A stretch of 36,021 nucleotides of DNA from Bacteroidales bacterium UBA6267 (GCA_002440745.1 DJVB01000020.1:1-36021), one strand, 5' to 3'; positions 1 through 7,499 are shown, counted from the stretch's first letter. The notes: generated by a model not told the origin, from the sequence alone. Program-made: numbers and translations.

Positions 1-358
1 TGATGAGATTGAGGGCGTAAACGGGTTTCAAAGCACTGAATTTCAATCCTTTTTCGCTTTGTGTTACATAAGCTTTGCTGGCGTTGAAAAGCACTCGTTG
101 CTTGAAAGCTGTAGTCCAATTCATTTGCATCTCCACCAAAAACTGACGCCCGTACTGGTCTTTGCAGCGCACGTCAACAACGGTAAATTTCTCTAAGAAA
201 GTTTCAGGAATCATTTCCGGCGACAGATATTCCAACTCCACAATTTGTTGATCGCCCGGCATCGGAAGCATCGAATTGAGGAAACTTCTGAGAATTTCGG
301 GATGTTGCCCAAATATCTTCTTGAAAATCACGTCATTCTTAGGGTCTAAATATCTCAT
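1..358 (-). CDS. Rpn family recombination-promoting nuclease / putative transposase, partial
   Basis: The gene runs off the left edge; the first 119 residues are visible. They begin MRYLDPKNDVIFKKIFG and continue with FLNSMLP and then VDVRCKDQYGRQFLVEMQM. This is the N-terminal pattern of the PD-(D/E)XK nuclease family transposase group (Rpn proteins), in which an early F-K-x-(I/L)-F-G motif precedes the nuclease core; the D of VDVRC and the E of LVEMQM look like the catalytic acidic residues. Family members are DNA endonucleases that can promote RecA-independent recombination. The ATG at 356-358 is preceded by a Bacteroidota -7 element at 375-382. It lies just downstream of, and is transcribed in the same direction as, the toxin-tip array. 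Such genes are common and multicopy in Bacteroidota, so adjacency alone proves nothing. Confidence 0.85.
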   Translation of the reverse strand, partial: MRYLDPKNDVIFKKIFGQHPEILRSFLNSMLPMPGDQQIVELEYLSPEMIPETFLEKFTVVDVRCKDQYGRQFLVEMQMNWTTAFKQRVLFNASKAYVTQSEKGLKFSALKPVYALNLI

Positions 359-374
359 AGCTATTAGTTTGGCG

Positions 375-382
375 CAAAGATA
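375..382 (-). promoter_or_regulatory. Bacteroidota -7 promoter element for the Rpn gene
   Basis: The minus strand reads TATCTTTG, an exact match to the Bacteroidota consensus TAnnTTTG, 16 bp before the ATG of the Rpn-family gene. No convincing TTTG -33 box is seen at 19-20 bp spacing. It would give a separate short-leader transcript for this gene, distinct from the toxin array upstream. Confidence 0.5.
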
Positions 383-476
383 AGGGAAAATTGGATTGGT
401 TAAGTTAAATTTTATCGTTTAATATTTCATTGATGAGCTGCTGAATTTTGGACGAGGTTTGGGGAGTAGCTTAAAA

Positions 477-614
477 CTATGGAAAAATTTCCTTTATTAT
501 CATTAGGAAGAGATCAAGAAAAGACATTAAAAAATTCGGTTTCTTTTTATTGTCTTTATCTTTATCAATATTTTTGAATTTTCCTTTAAGTTTAATAGTA
601 CCTTTATTTCTCAT
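477..614 (-). CDS. Small ORF after the last Rhs tip; possible remnant of an immunity gene
   Basis: This 45-residue ORF begins MRNKGTIKLKGKFKNI, is very lysine-rich, and ends in a short hydrophobic stretch (FLMSFLDLFLMIIKEIF). Its ATG (612-614) overlaps the 3' end of the preceding toxin tip by 11 bp, the same close coupling seen between other tips and their immunity genes in this array. It is much shorter than the other immunity candidates (126-185 residues), so it may be a truncated immunity gene, a small peptide, or not a gene. No family is recognised. An in-frame extension to 689 lies inside the tip and is less likely. Confidence 0.3.
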   Translation of the reverse strand: MRNKGTIKLKGKFKNIDKDKDNKKKPNFLMSFLDLFLMIIKEIFP

Positions 615-1574
615 CGTTATTCTTTTTTCTAATTGTCGGTTGAGCAAGTGTATAACCCATACTAGCGACTCTAATAGCTGAGAAAACAATACCAGTTAGA
701 AATCGGCCAGCTATATAAACTCCTTTTTCAAATTTATCACGTTTTTCATCTGTCCAACTATCGCCATCCAAACGTCTATCTATTTCTCTCAGATCTCTCG
801 CTAAAGTATTAAAAAAACCATAATAACTATTTATCACCTTTTTTCCGCTTACTTTAGCATCAATTAGTATTTGAGCACCCTTTTCAACATTATAAAACTT
901 TGTTACTTTTATTGAAAACGTTTTGGCCTTTTCACCTTCAACTTTTAAATCTTCTGGATAACTTTCTGATGATGAACTATATTCAATTACACTCCATTTT
1001 TTAAACCCATCCCTTTTTAATTCGCCATTAACTTTTTCTGCATATGCCTTCGCTTGCAAATATTGCTTACTTCTAAAAGGATTTTTAAGACGTCCGTCAG
1101 GATCAATAAACATAACAGGATTCCAACCTGCATAGCATAGGCAGATTCATTAGGATACTTATCCGCCAAAGGATCCACGCTAAGCCACACACTAATATCA
1201 CTTTCATAATACCTCGCCCCGAAATAATCAAAGCCCGTTTCGCTATCTCTTTCTTTACCAGTGAAGCGGTAGGTAGCAGACCAAGAGGAAGTGCGTTGGT
1301 AGATATAGTCTTCACCGTAGGGGAGATACTGTAGATGCTGGTTTGCGGAGCCCGAGGCGTCGGTAATCCAACTGCTGCTGCCGATCCCGATAGCTATCGG
1401 GAGGTCGGTATGGTAGAAGTATTGATTATCTTCGAAATTGTGGTTGTTGAGGTTGTATTCAAAAAACCCGAATTGGTTATTACTGGTTGCATAACTATGA
1501 TTCAAATAGGAACAAACAAAGTTGGGATTGAGCAAATTGCCTAAAAAAGAATTACTTACCAATTGAATATCCAT
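604..1574 (-). pseudogene. Orphan Rhs core and toxin tip (cassette 5), frameshifted
   Basis: Two ORFs together form one cassette. The first (1574 to about 1135) carries about 60 unmatched residues, then Rhs core motifs: YFYHTD, SSSWITDASG, LPYGEDYIYQR, FTGKERDSETGFDYFGARYY, LSVDPLADKYP. In the other copies the core goes on to NPVMLVDPDG. Here the frame is lost after ESAYAM and resumes as AGWNPVMFIDPDG in the second ORF (1113 to 604). Adding one T near 1135 restores an uninterrupted reading, so this is a single-base deletion or a sequencing error. The tip after DPDG is about 162 residues, lysine-rich, with a late hydrophobic stretch (AGRFLTGIVFSAIRVASMG); no toxin family is recognised. The core also holds an in-frame palindromic insertion at 1385-1402. 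As an orphan it lacks a signal peptide and the bulk of the Rhs shell. Confidence 0.7.
1385..1402. repeat. 18-bp perfect palindrome inserted in an Rhs core
   Basis: The sequence TCCCGATAGCTATCGGGA is its own reverse complement. In every other Rhs core copy this site reads through HTDHLGSSS; here HL is replaced by LPIAIGI, a net gain of 15 bp that keeps the frame. A sister palindrome with the same CCCGA...AGCT...TCGGG plan sits in the core of cassette 3 at 5703-5721, also with a net gain of 15 bp. This looks like a small mobile or templated palindromic element. Confidence 0.75.
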
Positions 1575-1650
1575 AATTTAATTTTTATCGTATTTATTAC
1601 AACTACAAAATAGCCTATCGAATAATCGAACACACAAAAATATTAAAAAT

Positions 1651-2031
1651 CTATCTAATAGGGTAAGTATTACCAATATAGAAAAGCAATATTATTGATA
1701 AAATGGCATACGCAAATAAAACAAAGTTACCAATTATTTTTTTCAGCTTGCTCTCATGTTGATATTTCAGTTTTATCTTGTTTCGTCTCCTAAAAAAATA
1801 AAAAATATTAAAGATCAATACTGAGAAAATTGGAATTAACGAATATAAAATAACATCATCTTTATCCTTGGGGGTATAGCCAATGTTATAGAAGTGGTTG
1901 AGTAAATTCTCTACTGTTCCTACATTGAAAACAAAAAGCATACTGAAAATCATCATAGCTCCAAAAGGAGGCATATCTTCTTCTGATTTACCTATTAATA
2001 TTTGCCAAAGCCTGTAATATAAATATTCCAT
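1651..2031 (-). CDS. Three-helix membrane protein, likely immunity protein of cassette 4
   Basis: This 126-residue protein has three predicted membrane helices at about residues 22-42, 60-80 and 100-120. An acidic/lysine loop lies between the first two, and a strongly basic loop (RRRNKIKLKY onward) between the second and third. It starts 7 bp after the stop of the 793-residue orphan Rhs tip, in the position of an immunity gene. The partner tip ends in a glycine-rich hydrophobic region, so a membrane-active toxin neutralised inside the inner membrane is a natural reading, as known for colicin-type and some T6SS pore-forming toxins. No named family is recognised; the immunity role rests on position and topology. 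Confidence 0.6.
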   Translation of the reverse strand: MEYLYYRLWQILIGKSEEDMPPFGAMMIFSMLFVFNVGTVENLLNHFYNIGYTPKDKDDVILYSLIPIFSVLIFNIFYFFRRRNKIKLKYQHESKLKKIIGNFVLFAYAILSIILLFYIGNTYPIR

Positions 2032-2038
2032 AGTTAAA

Positions 2039-4420
2039 TTATTCTTTATAAATTATAACAAGACTTCCCGGATTTATACCTTTATCTATTTGATATTGCA
2101 CATTAGTTTTTACCCCAATATAGAAAAGAGCTGCCCCAGCACCATACCAACCACCATATTGAGCTCCAATATATATAGTAGCGACATTTACTCCAATATC
2201 AGCTCCTGTTTCCACCCATGATTGATATGGTTGATTTGTCGTTGGATCGATTGTCTTAGCAAGGTAAGTTCCTGTGCCTACTGTCACAAACAACCCCACA
2301 TAAGGAGCATATTTAAACGTATTACTTACACCATTTAATGCCTTCGTATTTCCTGATAACCAATAAGCAACATCGGAACCAACCTTCGTATTTTGTATGG
2401 TTTGTTGTGCAGCCGATAGGACTATACCTGTAGCCGTATTTACATCATTTACTGTCTGCATTGGGCTTCTTGAATTACCGGAATTTTTTGATGAATTACT
2501 TGAAGCAGTTGGAGTAGGTGTTGTTAAGGTCGAAGAATTGGTTCCAGCTGATGAACTCGACCCAGTATTGTTTGTTCCGCTTCCAGGCACTGTAACCTGA
2601 TCCCCTTTATAAACCATAATATCACTTGAGCGATTATTTCCGTTGGATGCATTATAGTCTCTCATAACTTGTTCAGCCTCTGCTTGTGAAATACCTGCAT
2701 CTCTGGCTAATGATCCTGGGCTATCTCCTTCTTCTGCTGTCCATGTACCCCCTTCTTCTGTTGGTGGAATCCAAGCATTCATTCCGTTGGGGTCAACCAA
2801 CATCACCGGATTCCCAAGCGTGTACATATACCCACTTGTACTCGGATACATATCGCTCAGCGGATCCACGCTCAAAAAGATGGATAAATCTGAACTATAA
2901 TACCTCGCATGGGCATAGTCAAAGCCGGTTTCTTGGTCTTTTTCGTAACCCGTAAACTGATACACCGCGCCCCAACTGCTCTGCCGCTGCTCAATGAATT
3001 GCTCGCCGTAAGGCATATTTTGTAGGTGCTGGTAAGCCTCGCCCGAGGCGTCACTTATCCAACTGCTGCTGCCGAGGTGATCAGTATGGTAGAAGTATTG
3101 ATTCTCTTCAATCTCGTCTTGGTGGAGGCTTTCTTCCAAAAACTCAAACTCAGTGTGCAGGCTCAAAAAGCCATTGCGTATGCCCACACATTCGCCGGAG
3201 CGGTGGAGGAGGTCGTGGAGGTCTTGGGAAATCTGGTGGTAGTCGGCATTTTTATCCGCAACATCTGTTCGCATATCCACCGAGCAGAGGGCAAAACCGC
3301 CGCCAATTTTCGAGGCTATGCGCTCGCTGCCGGAAAAGTAGTGCTTGGTGTATTCCCGATTCGTGAGCACCATATAGGGCGACGTGTAGAGGGTTTTTTC
3401 GGTCAGATTGGCCACATCAAAATAGTCTTTGCCATTCAAGGTCATCTGCTCTACAGCACCCGTAAATTTCCACACCCGCTCGCCCCCGGCGTTGTAGAGG
3501 TAGCTGCTCATGCTTAGGTTGTCTTTCACGCTCATCAACCGGTTCTCTTCGTCCCAGCACAACCGTCTTTCCATCACTTCGTCGTCGCCCATGTCGGTTT
3601 GCTGCATGGTCATATTTCCATTGGCATCCCAACTGATTTGCATATCTAACTGACTCACCTGATCGGCAACCGTCTGCGCGGCATGGGGCTTTGTGGTGTA
3701 GTAACTGTAGTTTCGGTTGTAGTTGATTGTGCCTTCCAAACCGCCTATTAATGTGTTGGCAGAGAGGGTTTTGTTGGTAATGTTGCCCGTTGCGCTATAC
3801 GCCATCTGAAGCTGATAACTATAGTCGGTGCCAAACTGCCCCACCGAGTTTACCAACCGATAGAGCGAGTCGTAGGCATGTTGATAATTGTACTGTCCGC
3901 CCATGCTGTTGGCCAATCCGGCGTGATTGGTATCGCTCAGGATATTGCCCACAAGGTCGTAGCTATAGGTTATGTCTTGCATGGTGTCGGTGAGCGAAAA
4001 CGATTGCAACCGACTCAACCGGCGATTGATAGGATTGTAGAAATAGTTGTTGATGGTTCCATTGCCGTAGTCCATCCGCACCCTGCTGCCAAACTTGTCG
4101 TAGGCAACTGATTCTAAATAGCTATAAGTTTGAGAACCTTTTTGACCACTCATTGTCACCAAATTTCCGGCATCGTCGTAGCCATAACTCACCACCTCCC
4201 CATCAGCGTAGGTGATAGATTTTGTGCGATTCCAACTGTCGTATTCCCATTGGGTCATAAAAGTGTAGGTTTCGCCCGCAGGCATTACAAAAGTATGGTT
4301 ATTTTCAATAAGTTCACCTAATTTTCCATAAGAAAAAGTTTGCACTCCTGAAGCGTCCTGCATTTTAACCAATCTGCCACTTTGATTTCCGGTGTTTGCA
4401 TCGCCATATTCGTAATACAC
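2039..4420 (-). CDS. Orphan Rhs fragment with LysM-like and hydrophobic toxin tip (cassette 4)
   Basis: This is the longest displaced tip, 793 residues. Residues 1-540 are YD repeats (YGYDDAGNLV, YSYDLVGN, ISWDANGNM, LCWDEENRLMSVKDN) and the RHS core ending in NPVMLVDPNG at 543-546. The tip (547-793) holds a LysM-like stretch (WTAEEGDSPGSLARDAGIS, then KGDQVTVPG), a Ser/Thr/Asn-rich linker, and about 130 residues rich in Gly, Ala and aromatics, which suggest membrane insertion. The start is uncertain: the frame opens with GTG at 4418-4420, but Rhs homology continues upstream without an ATG to about 4455, the stop codon of the previous immunity gene. That is the mark of a fragment cut from a longer rhs gene. 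Its core is clearly more diverged (SEAYQHLQN-type variants, DPLSDMYP) than those of cassettes 1, 2 and 3, so it may derive from another rhs allele. Probable partner: the membrane protein at 1651-2031. Confidence 0.75.
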   Translation of the reverse strand: MYYEYGDANTGNQSGRLVKMQDASGVQTFSYGKLGELIENNHTFVMPAGETYTFMTQWEYDSWNRTKSITYADGEVVSYGYDDAGNLVTMSGQKGSQTYSYLESVAYDKFGSRVRMDYGNGTINNYFYNPINRRLSRLQSFSLTDTMQDITYSYDLVGNILSDTNHAGLANSMGGQYNYQHAYDSLYRLVNSVGQFGTDYSYQLQMAYSATGNITNKTLSANTLIGGLEGTINYNRNYSYYTTKPHAAQTVADQVSQLDMQISWDANGNMTMQQTDMGDDEVMERRLCWDEENRLMSVKDNLSMSSYLYNAGGERVWKFTGAVEQMTLNGKDYFDVANLTEKTLYTSPYMVLTNREYTKHYFSGSERIASKIGGGFALCSVDMRTDVADKNADYHQISQDLHDLLHRSGECVGIRNGFLSLHTEFEFLEESLHQDEIEENQYFYHTDHLGSSSWISDASGEAYQHLQNMPYGEQFIEQRQSSWGAVYQFTGYEKDQETGFDYAHARYYSSDLSIFLSVDPLSDMYPSTSGYMYTLGNPVMLVDPNGMNAWIPPTEEGGTWTAEEGDSPGSLARDAGISQAEAEQVMRDYNASNGNNRSSDIMVYKGDQVTVPGSGTNNTGSSSSAGTNSSTLTTPTPTASSNSSKNSGNSRSPMQTVNDVNTATGIVLSAAQQTIQNTKVGSDVAYWLSGNTKALNGVSNTFKYAPYVGLFVTVGTGTYLAKTIDPTTNQPYQSWVETGADIGVNVATIYIGAQYGGWYGAGAALFYIGVKTNVQYQIDKGINPGSLVIIYKE

Positions 4421-4455
4421 GTTGTTTTCGGGGTTTTGAGGGTAAGTAACTTGAG

Positions 4456-4938
4456 TTAACCTTTTCTTAAAACAAATTCTATTTCTATTCTACTATTTAT
4501 ATAATTATATGTGATAAAACTCATATTTTCTGGTTTAGTGCTAATCAGAGGTTCTCTTTTGCCAACTGGAATGATACTTAAAACATTGCTTAAATAAAAA
4601 GTAGAATCTGCTGTCATAAAATAATCTACTAATTTTTTTCTTTTATATATAGAACTTGTTAAACAATAATTAGAATCAGGTTGATAATCATGAATATATA
4701 TATTAACCTGATAATCTGTATTATAAAGACAAAATTCTTTTAGTTGATCAATATACATATTTATAGTAGTATCAAATGTTCCCTGAGGGTTAATAGGCAA
4801 AGGATTCAAAATAATCTTATCGCCATCTTTAATAACGTGATTACCTATAGGATAACCAAAGTAAATTTGAGTTTGACTAAACAAATTCAAATGAATCGCT
4901 AATAAAAACAATTGCACAAAAAACACCTTTATCTTCAT
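4456..4938 (-). CDS. Secreted OmpA-like protein, likely immunity protein of cassette 3
   Basis: This 160-residue protein has a Sec signal peptide (MKIKVFFVQLFLLAIHLNLFSQ). The mature part resembles a degenerate OmpA C-terminal domain: an amphipathic helix (INMYIDQLKEFCLY), a strand with YQVNIYIHDYQPDSN where OmpA has I-x-I-x-G-H-x-D, a helix with KRKKLVDYFM, and the closing strand INSRIEIEFVL matching the usual N-R-R-V-E-I. The canonical peptidoglycan-binding Asp and Arg of the family are only partly kept. It overlaps the preceding toxin tip by 4 bp (ATGA, 4935-4938), the tightest coupling possible, and is followed at once by the next Rhs fragment. Role as immunity protein is inferred from position; a periplasmic site of action follows from the signal peptide. 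Confidence 0.55.
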   Translation of the reverse strand: MKIKVFFVQLFLLAIHLNLFSQTQIYFGYPIGNHVIKDGDKIILNPLPINPQGTFDTTINMYIDQLKEFCLYNTDYQVNIYIHDYQPDSNYCLTSSIYKRKKLVDYFMTADSTFYLSNVLSIIPVGKREPLISTKPENMSFITYNYINSRIEIEFVLRKG

Positions 4939-5780
4939 GGTTTTGCATTTTTTACAGCGTTATTATGAAATTCACTCGTCCCATTTACAATTCTAAAAGA
5001 ATCAAATTTAACATACCCATCTTTTGATATTGTAAAGCCCCATGTTACCGAAACTACCTTAGTATTAATGTTATTCTTTGTAACAACAACAGAGGAAGTA
5101 AAGTGCATGCCCACTTCTTGACCAGTTTCCACCGCTGCCGCTCTTGCAGGCATATCTTCTAAATAAAGTGGATTGCGATTAGTTGCAGCGCATGTGTTTG
5201 GGTCATTGTAATATCCAGATGTACTACTACCATCAATGTACTCAAGATAGGTATCAGATACAATGCTTTCATCGTATATATTATCTGAATGAGGAGTAGA
5301 GTTAGCAGAATAAGTTTGAACCCAATTTCCATAATCAAATTCATTTTCTTTGCTTGGTGCAAATTCTATACTAATAAGGGGACTAGCAGTTTGTCCACTT
5401 TGTACATCTAATTGTCTATCTTCTCCATATCTAAAATGAACTTTACCCAAAGTACCACTACCATCTGGCAATTCATAAGTTTCTCCAATATGTGTCCATT
5501 CTTTATGGGTTTCAATATCTGAAAAATCGCCTGTAGCTCCTTCAAACCATTGTACATTTCCTTCACTATCTTTGAACCAATCCCTCCCATCCGGATCAAC
5601 CAGCATCACCGGATTACCGGCCGTGTACATGTAAGCACTCATGCTCGGATACTTATCCGCCAACGGATCAACTGACAGCCAAACGCTAATATCACTATCA
5701 TACCCCGTACAGCTGTCGGGGCTCGCCCCGAAGTAGCTATAGTCATGGTTAGAACAAGATTTATTCATTTCTTCTTTCAA
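4935..5780 (-). CDS. Orphan Rhs tip with unassigned toxin domain (cassette 3)
   Basis: Of 281 residues only about 12-65 are Rhs core: YSYFGA, then DISVWLSVDPLADKYP and NPVMLVDPDG at 62-65. Between YFGA and YDSD the usual RYY is replaced by SPDSCTGY through a palindromic insertion (5703-5721). After DPDG comes DWFKDSEGNVQWFEG and EWTHIGETYEL, a linker type common before Rhs toxin tips in Bacteroidota, then a roughly 170-residue C-terminal domain with LYLEDMPARAAA and VSVTWGFTISKDG. I do not recognise its activity. The ATG at 5780 lies in the 3' end of the preceding immunity gene (20-bp overlap) and Rhs homology begins only near 5745, so this is a displaced tip with almost no core. It overlaps its likely immunity gene by 4 bp. 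Confidence 0.7.
   Translation of the reverse strand: MKEEMNKSCSNHDYSYFGASPDSCTGYDSDISVWLSVDPLADKYPSMSAYMYTAGNPVMLVDPDGRDWFKDSEGNVQWFEGATGDFSDIETHKEWTHIGETYELPDGSGTLGKVHFRYGEDRQLDVQSGQTASPLISIEFAPSKENEFDYGNWVQTYSANSTPHSDNIYDESIVSDTYLEYIDGSSTSGYYNDPNTCAATNRNPLYLEDMPARAAAVETGQEVGMHFTSSVVVTKNNINTKVVSVTWGFTISKDGYVKFDSFRIVNGTSEFHNNAVKNAKP
5703..5721. repeat. 19-bp near-palindrome inserted in an Rhs core
   Basis: The plus strand reads CCCCGTACAGCTGTCGGGG, an imperfect inverted repeat around AGCT. Compared with the intact cores, four bases are replaced by nineteen, adding 15 bp and turning ARYYDSD into ASPDSCTGYDSD without breaking the frame. It shares its plan with the palindrome at 1385-1402 and is close in sequence to the intergenic one at 31780-31798. 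Confidence 0.75.
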
Positions 5781-6159
5781 TTATCTTTTGTTTTACATAC
5801 TTATCAAGTTTATTGCTATTGTACATATCTAAACACTTAGCAATATTTAAATTTTTATTTAAACCACTTTTGTATGCCCCAACACGATTTAAACTATCAA
5901 AATAATTTTCAACAAAAATTCTAGTGGTTTCAGTGTCGAGTACTAATAAAGAATCGATAAAAAACACCTCAATACTACCATCATTTCGGTTATATTCAGA
6001 AGCATTATATTGAGAGTTTAAAGTGTATAAACCAATACAGAAAGCATAGTTCTTATTAGTCTCAATCTGTTTTTGATTAAGATCTTCTCTCTTTGCTGTT
6101 GAAGATATCAACAGAATTATTATTGATGCTGTTATTAAAACAATTATATACTTTTTCAT
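5761..6159 (-). CDS. Tai4-like amidase immunity protein (cassette 2)
   Basis: This 132-residue protein has an N-terminal signal/anchor helix (residues about 3-20) and a mature part with YAFCIGLY (Cys41) and IAKCLDMYNSNKLDKYVKQ (Cys109). The C-terminal pattern K-C-L-x-x-Y-x-S-x-x-L-x-x-Y-V is characteristic of Tai4, the periplasmic protein that plugs the active site of the T6SS amidase Tae4, and the two cysteines fit the disulphide of that family. It starts 10 bp after a tip with Tae4 motifs, so family signal and context agree. It would protect the producer's peptidoglycan in the periplasm. Confidence 0.78.
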   Translation of the reverse strand: MKKYIIVLITASIIILLISSTAKREDLNQKQIETNKNYAFCIGLYTLNSQYNASEYNRNDGSIEVFFIDSLLVLDTETTRIFVENYFDSLNRVGAYKSGLNKNLNIAKCLDMYNSNKLDKYVKQKIIERRNE

Positions 6160-6169
6160 AATATTATTT

Positions 6170-7483
6170 TTAAGGTGTTACCCATAATGAGGCTGTTACT
6201 CCGTTTCCTAGTAAAGGTATATAATCATGATTTCCACCTAAAGCTTGCGAACCATTCCACAAAGTAGCATGCCCTGACGCATCAGAGTAAAGACCAGGAG
6301 TATGGAAAATTATAATTCCTTTTTTACCTTGCAAATCAGCTAAATTAGATGTGTTATTAACTGTAGGAGGCCCATAGAGTAAGTTTAACTGACTGCTTAA
6401 AACGGCCACTCGAGGATAATACCATTTTTTATCTCTATTTGAACTGGAATTACCACTACCAGAGGCATAAGGTAAAGATTCTCCAGATTCAGTCAAAGCA
6501 TGGGATATTCTGAGTGCACATGTATTTGAAAAAACTCCACTTTCAATATTAGCCTGAACTTTCCCCCCTGCAAGATTAGCAAATGCTAAATCAGAAACTC
6601 CACCATTTGGATATTTAGGTCCATATTTAGGATAATTGCTTTCTAATATAGAGAAAGCTGGTAACTTCCTATAAGAAGTAGTAGTTGATTGCGGTAGTAA
6701 TGGCGATGTTTGTCCTCCAGATGTTGGTGCACTACTTTTAGGCGTAGAATTATCAGCACTCTCATGGTGCGTATAATTGCCATTCCCTCTATATTCCTGT
6801 CCACTTGTTTTGTTACTTTCATATAAATCAGGATTTGCACCTGCTGGCGGATTATCTGGAGCAAGACCCCTAGGATCAGTGTACATAACAGGACTATTAT
6901 TTACGTAAGCATAGCCTGAAATATTAGGGAATCTACTCGCCAACGGATCAACTGACAGCCACACACTTATATCACTATCATAATACCTCGCCCCGAAGTA
7001 AGAATACCCCGTCTCGCTATCCTTTTCCTTGCCGGAGAAGGTATAAGGCACATCCCACTCATTATTACGCTGGTAGATGTAGTCTTCGCCATAGGGGAGA
7101 TACTGCAGGTGTTGGTTTGCGGAGCCCGAGGCATCGGTTATCCAAGAGGAACTACCTAAATGATCAGTATGGTAGAAGTAGAGGTCGTCTTCGGAGTTGT
7201 TGGAGTTTTGGAGGTCTTCGATGCTGTTTAGGTTAGGGCCTTCCATCGTAGGGCTAATCACAAAGCCCAAACACTCCGAAGTGGAGGCGATATAACCCAT
7301 GAGGCTGTCGCGGCGTATATCATAGTATTCGTTGGTTGAGGGTGCAACTGTAATAGAAGATAAATCATTGTTGTTATCCACCGGATTGAAGCTGCTAAGG
7401 GCAAAGCCGCCGCCGAGCAAGGATGCTTGCGCTGCTTGCGAGGGGTGGAAGGGGTAGCAGGTATATATCAAGTATGGTATCAT
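6170..7483 (-). CDS. Orphan Rhs tip with Tae4-type peptidoglycan amidase (cassette 2)
   Basis: The 437-residue protein begins with a remnant of the pre-core region (LLGGGFAL; SLMGYIASTSECLGFVISP), continues with the RHS core (YFYHTDHLGSSSWITDASG onward) and ends it at NPVMYTDPRG (203-206). A polar linker follows, then a domain of about 150 residues with NTCALRISHAL (Cys322), SGHATLWNG (His405) and a nearby Asp420. Cys in a C-A-x-R-x-S-x-A-L helix plus G-H-x-x-L-W-N-G is the Tae4 amidase signature (NlpC/P60-type fold, cutting the D-Glu-mDAP bond of peptide stems). The paired gene 5761-6159 looks like Tai4. Tae4 is best known as a stand-alone T6SS effector; here it is an Rhs tip. The core is nearly identical to that of cassette 1 at DNA level. 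No signal peptide is present. Confidence 0.85.
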   Translation of the reverse strand: MIPYLIYTCYPFHPSQAAQASLLGGGFALSSFNPVDNNNDLSSITVAPSTNEYYDIRRDSLMGYIASTSECLGFVISPTMEGPNLNSIEDLQNSNNSEDDLYFYHTDHLGSSSWITDASGSANQHLQYLPYGEDYIYQRNNEWDVPYTFSGKEKDSETGYSYFGARYYDSDISVWLSVDPLASRFPNISGYAYVNNSPVMYTDPRGLAPDNPPAGANPDLYESNKTSGQEYRGNGNYTHHESADNSTPKSSAPTSGGQTSPLLPQSTTTSYRKLPAFSILESNYPKYGPKYPNGGVSDLAFANLAGGKVQANIESGVFSNTCALRISHALTESGESLPYASGSGNSSSNRDKKWYYPRVAVLSSQLNLLYGPPTVNNTSNLADLQGKKGIIIFHTPGLYSDASGHATLWNGSQALGGNHDYIPLLGNGVTASLWVTP

Positions 7484-7499
7484 ATTGTATAAATTTCAT

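Noticed and set aside
1335..1544. Plus-strand ORF over the cassette 5 core
   Set aside because: The minus strand has clear Rhs core motifs; the plus-strand frame is a shadow.
3026..3517. Plus-strand ORF of 163 residues
   Set aside because: It is antisense to the YD-repeat/core code of cassette 4, which has clear protein homology on the minus strand.
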